Source: Azorinus chamasolen (lineage: Eukaryota; Mollusca; Bivalvia; Cardiida; Solecurtidae). From it: DNA of 64,000 nucleotides. The number at the start of each line of letters is the position of its first letter. Within the stretch, counting starts at the first letter, position 1. Under the pieces are notes generated by a model that searched no databases, was not told the origin of the DNA, and saw nothing but the letters and a program-made list of their open reading frames with translations. The position numbers were made by a program, and so were the translations under genes. Positions 55,756 to 64,000 of this stretch are shown piece after piece. The DNA lies in the NCBI GenBank assembly GCA_963576725.1, contig OY755241.1, forward strand, positions 60,571,071 to 60,635,070, written 5' to 3'.

Positions 55756-55782
55756 ATGGTAGCTATGGTTACTGATTGTACT
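55756..55782 (-). CDS. whrn: possible 27-nt microexon of the whirlin-like gene
   Basis: On the - strand, ttttatttatag precedes 27 nt encoding STISNHSYH, followed by the consensus donor gtaagt. It lies between the exons at 59,188 (donor phase 0) and 50,217 (acceptor phase 0), and its length of 9 codons keeps the frame. Splice sites are stronger than expected by chance for such a short interval, but no homologue is known to me; evidence is signals and phase only. Confidence 0.45.
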
Positions 55783-55919
55783 CTATAAATAAAACAAAGA
55801 ACAAACTATAAACTTGTGTCAATAGGACACAGATGCCCCCAGGTGATAATGTCTCTAAATCAATAATTTTTTCACTGCATGTTACATGGTGAAAGAACAA
55901 GAGCCCTATGTGTCATGGC

Positions 55920-56925
55920 ATTATATGCCCGAAGTTACACCGGTATGTGCTGTCGTAACATACACAATGTTAATTTGAGTTGAAATTCACTGTGACCTTG
56001 ACCTTTGACTGACTGATCTCAAAATCAATAAGGGTCATCTACTGACCATGATTAACCTCCCTACTAAGTATGAAGACAGCACACCTGATAGTCATCAAGT
56101 TATTGAGTAGACAAGATTTTTTTACTGAAGGTCATTGTGACCTTGACCTTTGACTGACTGATCTCAAAATCAACAGGGGTCATCCACCTGCATGACCAAC
56201 CTCCCTACTAAGTATGAAGCAGCACACCCAATATTTATCAAGTTATTGAGCTGACAATATTTTTTGGTTGAAAGTCACTGTGACCGTGACCTTTGACAGA
56301 CTGACTTCAAATCAATAGGGGTCATCTACTGGCCATGACCAACCTTCCTACTAAGTATGAAGACAGCACACCTAATAGTTATCAAGTTATTGAGCGGACA
56401 TGTTTATTTTTTGAAGGTCACTGTGAATTTGACCTTTGATCAACTGACCTTGAAATCAATAGGGGTCATCTACTGGCTATATTGACAAACCTCCCTACAA
56501 AGTATGAAGGAAGCACACCTAATACTTATCAAGTTGTGAAGCGGACTGGTTTTTTTATTGAAGGTGACTGTGACCTTGAGCTTTGACAGACTGACCTCAA
56601 GCTCATAAGGGGTCATCTACTAGCTATGATCAACCTTCCTACCAAGTATGAAGACAAATGCCATACTATAATACGACCGAAATTACCTTCGGGCATATAT
56701 AAAAATGCATACCAAGTTGCATAACTCTGGTGAAAATGGTCAGTGCAAACATTCCCCTCTTTACGCACAACTTCACAGAAATTTTGTTCATCTTTGAAAC
56801 AATCCTCTCACTGGAGTGTGAGGAGTTGGACACACGATATTTGTGTGACATACATACCGACGTACATATGGATGGACGGACAGACAAGAGCAAGACTATA
56901 TGCCTCCTACCTTGTGGGAAGCATA
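55920..56925 (+). repeat. ~145-bp tandem repeat, about 5 units, ggac tail
   Basis: The tgtga landmark is at 55,991, 56,136, 56,279, 56,422 and 56,569 (143-147 bp apart). Units hold gtgaccttgacctttgac, caataggggtcatctactg, ctccctactaagtatgaag and caagttattgagcgga. The single-copy tail runs 56,690-56,925, ending gatggacggacagac. Starts near gcccgaagttacac; cgaccgaaattaccttcggg at 56,675 is a small palindrome. Related in layout, not closely in sequence, to 19,020-20,812. Confidence 0.88.
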
Positions 56926-57199
56926 AAGAGACCATTAGGAGTTGCAGTATATGGAAATATATTAGATGATAGTTTAACCGCTTACTTTATAAATATTCAT
57001 GAAAGAAATAACAACATCATGAATAATAATTAACTGATTTTTTATAATGGTAGAGTAAAACCCCTCTAAACCGGAAATTAATTTAGTACATGTATAAACT
57101 AGAACTATCACTAAAGGTGATGAATACCCCCACACGGCAGCCTTGATTGCAAATCCAAGTTCTGAACATGTAACAGGACCAAATAACAAAAATACCCAA

Positions 57200-58825
57200 A
57201 GTTCAAATAGAGAAAATTCTGTAATTTATGCCAAGTATCAAGTGAATCAGGTTGAAATTGAAGGAGGATTCAAAGTACAAGATTTTGCCTGCCAATTTCA
57301 AGGCCAAAGGTCAAGGTCAAGGTCACAGAGACCTGAAATTTGTGTCTTGCACATCTACTACTCCTGAGTAACATTTATGCCAAGTATCAAGTAAATCAGG
57401 TTGAAAGTGAAGGAGGAGTTCGCCGTACAAGATTTTGCCTGCCAATTTTAAGACCAATTTCAAGGCCACAGGTCAAGGTCACAGAGATTTTAAATTTGTG
57501 TCTTGCACATCTACTACTCCTGAGTAACATTTGTGCCAAGTATCAAGTGAATCAGGTTGAAAGTGAAGGAGGAGTTCAAAGTACAAGATTTTGCCTGCCA
57601 ATTTTAAGACCAATTTCAAGGCCAACGGTCAAGGTCAAGGTCACAGAGACCTGAAATTGTGTCTTGCACATATACTACTCCTGAGTAACATTTATGTCAA
57701 GTATCAAGTGAATCAGGTTGAAATTGAAGGAGGAGTTCAAAGTACAAGATTTTGCCTGCCAATATCATGACCAATTTCAAGGCCAAAGGTCAAGGTCAAG
57801 GTCACAGAGACCTGAAATTTGTGTCTTGCACATCTACTACTCCTGAGTAACATTTATGCCAAGTATCAAATGAATCAGGTTGAAAGTGAAGGAGGAGTTT
57901 GCCGTACAAGATTTTGCTTGCCAATTTTAAGACCAATTTCAAGGCCAAAGGTCAAGGTCACAGAGATTTTAAATTTGTGTCTTGCACATCTACTACTCCT
58001 GAGTAACATTTATGCCAAGTATCAAGTGAATCAGGTTGAAATTAAAGGAGGAGTTCAAAGTACAAGATTTTGCCTGCCAATTTCAAGAACAATTTCAAGG
58101 CCAAAGGTCAAGGTTAAGGTCACAGAGACCTGAAATTTGTGTCTTGCACATCTACTACTCCTGAGTAACATTTATGCCAAGTATCAAGTGAATCAGGTTG
58201 AAAGTGAAGGAGGAGTTCAAAGTACAAGATTTTGCCTGCCAATTTCAAGACCAATTTCAAGGCCAAAGGTCAAGGTCAAGGTCACAGAGACCTGAAATTT
58301 GTGTCTTACACATCTACTACTCCTGAGTAACATTTATGCCAAGTATCAAGTGAATCAGGTTGAAAGTGAAGGAGGAGTTCAAAGTACAAGATTTTGCCTG
58401 CCAATTTCAAGACCAATTTCAAGGCCAAAGGTCAAGGTCAAGGTCACAGAGACCTGAAATTTACATCTTACACATCTACTACTCCTGAGTAACATTTATG
58501 CCAAGTATCAAGTGAATCAGGTTGAATGTGAAGGAGGAGTTCAAAGTACAAGCTTTTGCCTGCCAATTTCAAGACCAATTTCAAGGCCAAAGGTCAAGGT
58601 CAAGGTCAAAGAGACCTGAAATTTGTGTCTTGCACATCTACTACTCCTGAGTAACAATTATGCCAAGTGTCAAGCGAATCGGGTTGAAACTGAAGGAGGA
58701 GTTCGCCGTACAAGATTTTGCAGACAGACCGACCGACCGCCCGACCGACCGACCGACCGCTTGACAGACCGACAGGCTGATTCCAGTATACCCCCCTCAA
58801 ACTCTGTTTGTGGGGGTATAATAAT
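57200..58825 (+). repeat. 156/162-bp tandem repeat, 9-10 units, with AGGTCA direct repeats
   Basis: The acattt landmark lies at 57,371, 57,527, 57,688, 57,850, 58,006, 58,168, 58,330, 58,492 and 58,654: spacings of 156 or 161-162. The 6-bp difference mostly reflects one or two copies of ggtcaa in aaggtcaaggtcaaggtc. Units include gccaagtatcaagtgaatca and gattttgcctgccaatttca. The tail is cagacagaccgaccgaccg, and the element closes with a tataccccc / gggggtata hairpin. Frames across it are by-products of the repeat. Confidence 0.92.
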
Positions 58826-58829
58826 GGTC

Positions 58830-58990
58830 TTGGAGACAGGTGGCAGCTTAATGCAGGGTGAAAGTCATGCAGAAACCTCCTCTAAATAGCTTTCTGCATG
58901 ACTTTCACCCTGCATTAAGCAGCCACCTGCCTAAAAGTATCTAAATTCTTCTCTACTAGAATTCCTGTTTAGCGGGGTTTTACAGTTCTA
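58830..58990. repeat. MITE, type D
   Basis: gagacaggtggcagcttaat ... attaagcagccacctgccta stem with inner cagaaacctcctctaaatag bulge; the right end gtttagcggggttttacag matches the type D/E TIR. Confidence 0.8.
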
Positions 58991-59187
58991 TGAATGTGAA
59001 GTGAAACTGCAGAATTAGATCGATATTAGTTCATAAGCAAACAGAGAAGATCCTGATCAGATAGCTCCTATATGACCAGTCTGATCAGGGACTGCTCTGT
59101 TTGCTTATTGTAAGGAAAGACTTAATAATGGGTTGAGTATTGCATGGGTAACGGTAAAAGGGCTATACTTGGACAACAGTAGCTTAC
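58991..59187. repeat. hairpin fragment
   Basis: A diverged stem at about 59,035-59,105: agcaaacagagaagatcctg atcagatagc / gtctgatcagggactgctct gtttgct. Confidence 0.6.
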
Positions 59188-59680
59188 CAAATCACTGTAG
59201 GAATCATCCTCCTCATCTAGGACACGGTCAAGTGGACTGACAAACAAGTCAGAGTCCCCAAGGTCAGAGTAGATGTCAAATGTCTCTGGTTCATCATCCG
59301 CATCGTAAGAACTCTGTCCTCGAATAGGTCTTCTTTTCCTTTGCACAGGACTATGGAATGACTCACTATTGTATCTACTATGTGGCTGGCTTATGAATTT
59401 AGGAGAAGGTGGTCTTTCAACACTTATTGTATCTATGGAACCTTCACCATCATTAATGCGAATTTCGGGAGGGTACACACCCTTTGAAGAAGTCCTTGAA
59501 CTAACAGTAGAGTGTTTATCGATAACTGAAGGTCTGCGCGACTTTCGATTGGTCAGAGTTGATGCATTGCTATGGTATGTTGTATTGCCATGATCAAGAT
59601 CTGTTGTTATGGAAACAATAGAATCACGTCTGTCTAGAACATCACCAATGTCCACTGGGTTGTCCGAAGAAATGGTCACT
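59188..59680 (-). CDS. whrn: whirlin-like gene, long disordered linker exon
   Basis: 493 nt between acceptor (tttttttcag, - strand) and donor gtaagc, 164 codons: VTISSDNPVDIGDVLDRRDS, then Ser/Thr/Arg-rich sequence (NRKSRRPSVIDKHSTVSSRT), PPEIRINDGEGSIDTISVER, PPSPKFISQPHSRYNSESFH, and an acidic end (DIYSDLGDSDLFVSPLDRVL, DEEDDSYSDL). No stop in frame and no domain: a low-complexity linker rich in possible phosphorylation sites (RRPS, PPSP, SRTSS). It is likely the linker between PDZ2 and PDZ3. Attribution to the gene is by strand, phase and order. Confidence 0.7.
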
Positions 59681-59814
59681 CTGAAAAAAATTGCAATCTT
59701 AATGCATTACTTAATGCAAGACTCTGCCTATTATGAACATTTATCAATGTAATTGTTATATAATTGAAGATATAAAATAAGGAAACTTATTGCCATGGTA
59801 ACAAAGAATCAAAC

Positions 59815-60451
59815 CTGAAACATACAACTAAACAGAACAGACCCAGATCAGACAGCTCCTACAGTTGTCTGATCTGGGTGTTCTCTGTTATCAATAATAA
59901 GAACAATGAGAATAAGAAGTAAATGGAGAACCCTTTACTTCATGATCATTCATGTAAGTAATAATGACATCATTAAGAGTTAATTAGATTAATTTGTATG
60001 GATATAAGAGATTTTGGCCATATTAGAAATGGTAGAATCACATCTATAATATATCACAAGCAAACAGAGCAGACCCTGATTAGACTCCTAAAGGAGCCAT
60101 CTGATTTTGGTCTTCTGTTTTTTGATCTGGGTCTTCTGAGTTTTCAAAAGCTTGGGAGTTTTCTTTTACAACTTTTGCCTTGAATCAAGCAGCCACTTGC
60201 ATAAAATGTTAGTTCGTATTTTTTTATGTAGCCCTTTCCCTCATATTAACACCTTTTTATGCACTTGCAAACAGAGAAGACCCAGATCAGACAGGTCTGC
60301 CCTGTTTACTAATGGAATTTGATAGATAAGTTTCTTTACTTTCTAAACTGTTACAATGCTCCACCTTCCATATTTCATTATAACTATTTTGTCCATGAAT
60401 AATAAGTAGGTACTGAAATTTGAAATACACATAAAACAAGGAGAATGTTAA
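59815..60451. repeat. run of hairpin MITEs (types C and B)
   Basis: 59,820-59,890 is a short stem (acccagatcagacagctcct / acagttgtctgatctgggtg). 59,936-60,120 is type C. 60,229-60,451 is reverse type B with a shortened stem (acccagatcagacaggtctg). Confidence 0.7.
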
Positions 60452-61183
60452 GCAGACATCAGATCGGTATTTTATAACAGAGTAAGCTCTGAATTAACAT
60501 AACAGGTAGACCATTTGAGTTCTAACAAATTTCCTTTGTTCTCATAAATGATGACAGAAAAGTCAGTTTTGATTTAAACAAGATGTTGCATTACACAGCA
60601 TGTTGGGCCCGTACTAGGAGTCGTCTAATCAGGGTCTGCTCTATTTGCTAATGGAATTTGTTACATCTGTTTCTTTTGTTTCTAAAATGGCTACAATGTC
60701 CGATCTTCCGTTTTCTATTATTAATATTTTGTTTGCGATAGAGAACTGGGAAAGGGTTAAAAAAAAACTAGTTCTCAGACTATTAAAATAATGATAAAAT
60801 AAAGATAAACACACATACAAGTGAAAATAATGCATAACTCACAACACAGGAAAAGGTATAACATTACAAAAACATAATTACAAAAGTGTAGAGCAAGATC
60901 AGCTGATACATTGGATTTAATGAGCTGAGTTTTAAAGAAACAAAATACCCAGTAAGAAAATTTTGAAGTCACAGCAATATTTACAGACAATAATGTGTAA
61001 AGAGGTACCAAGTAGTGAACAGTGCAGACCCTGGCCACCCACTGTGTCAAAAGTACATTATATAACATGGTTTGATGTTCATATACATGTTCATAATATT
61101 AATTTCAATATTGATAAAAAGTGCAGGATGAAGAGTCCAACCCTTTACTTGATCGTGATGCATGCTTATGAATTTGTATATAC
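60452..61183. other. upstream whirlin intron or flank, little structure
   Basis: No conserved coding motif. A type B right half is present at 60,600-60,762 (gagtcgtctaatcagggtct; gagaactgggaaagggttaa). Otherwise AT-rich. Confidence 0.5.
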
Positions 61184-61410
61184 CATAAAACCTCTCTATA
61201 ACGACCACTAAATTACATCAAGTAGTTTGTGTTGAAAGCATGTGGATACTTAAAGCAAGGTAAAAGAAAACAGAACGCTCCTATAGGAGCGTTCTGAACG
61301 CTCCTACAGGAGCGTTGTTTTACTTTCACCTTGCTTTATGCTGCGCCACCTGCCCTAAATACCAATCAATTAACATAATTTAGTGACCGTTATAGAGAGG
61401 TTTTACTGTA
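61184..61410. repeat. MITE, type E, copy 1
   Basis: ataaaacctctctataacga and gttatagagaggttttactg are inverted ends. The inner stem is aaaacagaacgctcctatag gagcg, with the arm partly triplicated (gttctgaacgctcctacagg agcg). It shares its layout with 63,657-63,858. Confidence 0.82.
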
Positions 61411-61414
61411 GAGT

Positions 61415-62345
61415 ACTGGTAGACTCACATCAGACAACTGATCTGGGTCAACTCTGTTGGCAAAGGCATGAAAAGGTGTATATGAGGGAAAGGGTTAATA
61501 CTTTCAAAACAGAGTAGGCCCAGATCAAGAGTTCCTATTGGAGTTATCTAATCATGGCCTGCTCTGTTTGCATATGAAATAATATAGATCTACTTTGACA
61601 GCTTCTGCCTAGGCCATCATGAACCACTATAAAAAACAATTAATATTCATATATAAATCATGAAACAAAGGGTTTACAATGATTTTACTTTCATTCAAAC
61701 ATACATGTAATTTAGTAACATCTTTCTTCCCTCCCCTCCTTTTTTCTGAAGGTAATAAGATTAAGGTAGAAAGGGATACTAGTTTCATATCTCCTTCAGA
61801 ACACAATTAACTCTTTCCCTGTTCACTATTAACTTTACCCTTTCCCTATTCTATATATATTCCAAATTTCAATACCTACCGGTACTGAATATTCATGGAT
61901 AAAAATTGTTATAAAGAAATAAGCAAGATGGAATATTGTAACCGTTTTAGAAACTAAAGAAACAGATCTATCAAATTCCATTAGCAAACATAGAAGACCC
62001 TGATCAGACAGCTCCTATAGGAACTGTCTGTTCTGGGTCTACTTTGTTTGCAAATGCATGAAAACATGTATATATGAAGGAAAGGGTAAAGAAATAATGA
62101 CATAAGAGAATCAGATCTATATAATACCATAAGCAAACACAGCTGACCCTGATCAGACGGCTCCTATAGGAGCTATCTGATCTTGGTCTTCTCTGTTTGC
62201 AAATGCATGAAAATGTATTTAGAAGGAACGGGTTATTGCTTTACCTGAAAGAGGCTCAATTTTATGCATTTGCAAACAGCTGTTGTTCTGATCAGGATCT
62301 GCTCTGTTTGCTTGTGTACTAATATAGATGTTTCCAAAGCTTCTG
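61415..62345. repeat. run of type B and C hairpin MITEs
   Basis: A C-like stem at 61,505-61,575; type B 61,833-62,089 with an additional taccggtactg insertion (stem agaccctgatcagacagctc / gaactgtctgttctgggtct); a further stem at 62,135-62,205 (agctgaccctgatcagacgg) and a broken one at 62,260-62,320. Confidence 0.75.
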
Positions 62346-62446
62346 CCAAAAATAAAATGAATCATAATGCCAAAATGTAATATAACCTCTGAGGTCTTCC
62401 TTCATCTATAATTAGCAGGACGTTGTGATATCACTGAAATACTGTT

Positions 62447-62697
62447 AACCCTTTTCTTCATATAATTGTGTTTTCACACACTTGTAAACATAGTCGACAC
62501 AGATCAGACAGCTCCTATAGGAGCCATCTGATCAGGGTCTGCTCTGTTTTTGTATGATATAATATAGATACGATTTTACATTTTCTGCCGTGGCGAAAAT
62601 TCCTGTGTCCATGTACTATTATAACAATTAATCAAATTATATGTATTATTCATGATGTCATAATTTCTTTTATGAATATTCATGGAGTAAAAGGTTA
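62447..62697 (-). repeat. hairpin MITE, type C, reverse
   Basis: ttaacccttttcttcatata to tggagtaaaaggttaa. The stem cacagatcagacagctccta tagg folds on gagccatctgatcagggtct. Confidence 0.82.
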
Positions 62698-62775
62698 AAA
62701 CCAAAGTATGTATAAAACTCTAATACAAACATTTCATCAGGTGTTAAGGGTTAACAAAATTCGGAACACATCTAA

Positions 62776-63190
62776 TATAGCGGACCCCAGTTTTTACATA
62801 CAACGAAATATGATAGAAGTACGGTATGTAAGTTGTGATAAACAAACAATGACGTAACTAATGACATCAGCATACTGGCAAATGGCACAATGTTGTTTTT
62901 CTATCGGGGCTGCCTCCCCAAACCCCTGCTTTTATTTTCTTATTTTCATACAGAATATCAAAGCCACAGAATGATAGAAATGATAAGATTTTTCCGCTTG
63001 AAATCCATTTACTGAACAATTTATGATCACCATTTGTTGCACAATAGTTGCCGTAGTGACTCGGGGTAAACACAATGATGAAATGATGAAACAAAATGGC
63101 ATTGCATTTTAACTTCCCTAGCAGCATCCTTGGCTTCACAATGCATCCACTGTGTTTTGTTGTGATTCATGATTTCCGGGGTCCGCTATA
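62776..63190. mobile_element. 415-bp element with tatagcggacccc TIRs
   Basis: tatagcggacccc (62,776-62,788) is perfectly inverted at 63,178-63,190. The interior has no repeat within this window and no convincing gene. A non-autonomous DNA transposon. Confidence 0.7.
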
Positions 63191-63656
63191 CAAGATTCAT
63201 CCCCAAAATTCTGTTTTGAACATTCAAACAAAATGTGAAGAAAGTAGAGTGTAAGGAATTGAAAGAATACCATTCATACAATAAAATCAAACAGTTACAT
63301 ATTATATAGAACCTTTTTTGTCTCATGGAGAAGTTGTTGCTGAAAGACCTGTAGATGAAATATTGAGTTCATGTGTAATATATAAACTTTCTAATTTACC
63401 TCATTATCTCCAATAAATGCTCCCGTGGGCATTACATTTTATAAAAAAGAGTTTTGAGCATTCTGTACAAAGGTAGTTGCTTAAAGCAGAATAAATACAA
63501 TGCAGAAAGTGCCTTAGGGAGCTTTCTGCATTGCTTTCAGTCTGCATTAAGCTACCACCTCTATTTTGTAATACTTTTATTATATAAGGTTTAAGATGTT
63601 TTATTGATCGTTAGTTCAGGGGGCATTTATCAGTGTGGGCATTTATAAAGGAGAAT
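63191..63656. repeat. whirlin upstream intron or flank, with one type D stem
   Basis: A stem at 63,470-63,562 (aaggtagttgcttaaagcag / ctgcattaagctaccacctc, inner gcagaaagtgccttagggag). A weak exon-like reading near 63,400 was considered and rejected. Otherwise AT-rich. Confidence 0.6.
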
Positions 63657-63858
63657 ACAGTAAAACCTCTCTATAACGACCACACCATATCAAGTAGTTT
63701 GTGTTAAAGGCAGGTGAATGCTTAAAGCAAGCTGAAAGTAAAACAGAACGCTCCTATAGGAGCGTTCTGTTTTACTTTCATCTTGCTTTAAGCAACCACC
63801 TGCCCAAAATACCAACTAATTAACACAATTTAATGGTCGTTATTGAGAGATTTTACTG
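63657..63858. repeat. MITE, type E, copy 2
   Basis: acagtaaaacctctctataa and ttattgagagattttactg are inverted ends. The perfect inner stem is acagaacgctcctataggag cgttctgt, flanked by ttaaagcaagctgaaagtaa / tttcatcttgctttaagca. 202 bp, nearly a continuous hairpin. Confidence 0.86.
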
Positions 63859-64000
63859 AACAGTACATTAACAAACTGCATAACCCTTTGTGCATCAGTG
63901 GCAAAATTTGTGATTATTTATACAAAAGTTTGCATTTAGAAGAGACATTAAGAGAAACTGTTTTCACACTCTGATTATAGTTTTAAACCTTTGCTCCATA

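Noticed and set aside
56666..58133. Frames of 74-104 codons across the 55.9 and 57.2 kb repeats
   Set aside because: They follow the 145- and 162-bp units (54 codons for 162 bp), so they are repeat artefacts.
63395..63440. Possible whirlin exon MPTGAFIGDNE ending at gtaaat
   Set aside because: No usable acceptor: an in-frame TAA is four codons upstream and the nearest AG has no pyrimidine tract.
1..64000. tRNA, rRNA or snRNA genes
   Set aside because: No sequence with convincing A/B boxes or conserved rRNA/snRNA cores was noticed on either strand; a covariance search would be needed to exclude them.

Overview
This is eukaryotic nuclear DNA. The evidence is spliced exons, non-LTR, Penelope-like and DIRS-like retroelement remains, a Mutator-like element with introns, satellite DNA and very many hairpin MITEs. 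The repeat styles fit a bivalve mollusc: gctcacc/agggtgagc-type elements, tandem units of 145-162 bp ending in ggac-type microsatellites, and dispersed hairpins framed by ttaaccctttccc and gggaaagggttaa. A heterodont clam or dreissenid mussel is my guess; genus is not determined. I saw no rRNA, tRNA, operon or CRISPR array.

Layout. (1) 1-14,922: a strongly G-rich, almost C-free 41-bp minisatellite with higher-order structure and recent kilobase-scale duplications, interrupted once by a dispersed repeat (13,891-14,231). (2) 14,920-24,140: a retroelement graveyard. A decayed non-LTR retrotransposon (PHD-like finger, endonuclease, reverse transcriptase) is split by a dispersed repeat, which is itself split by a 145-bp tandem-repeat element carrying nuclear-receptor-like DR1 motifs. 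A DIRS-like reverse-transcriptase fragment follows, bounded by short inverted repeats. (3) 24,899-35,200: a probable ~10.3-kb Mutator-like element with a 35-bp perfect inverted core and a 9-bp direct repeat outside each end. It carries exon-like pieces of a zinc-finger plus MULE transposase gene on the + strand, and a broken Crypton-type tyrosine recombinase gene on the - strand. (4) 35,200-64,000: the 3' part of a host gene on the - strand, recognised as whirlin from its last PDZ domain (exons at 59,188-59,680, 50,140-50,217, 48,718-48,867 and 43,369-43,563, with two possible microexons). Its introns and downstream flank hold dozens of hairpin MITEs from several families, a Penelope-like element with a decayed hammerhead motif, and two tandem-repeat elements rich in AGGTCA half-sites.

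The only gene likely to make a functional product here is the whirlin-like gene, a PDZ scaffold known from stereocilia, photoreceptor and synaptic complexes in vertebrates. The very long apparent reading frames in the first 14 kb are a property of the 41-bp satellite: all three - strand frames of the consensus lack stops, and several apparent starts are GTG or TTG. The most notable items are the MULE with its nested Crypton gene, the nested insertions at 17.5-22.8 kb, the satellite's higher-order structure, the Penelope element with its ribozyme relic and unassigned C-terminal segment, and the DR1/DR0-bearing tandem repeats.
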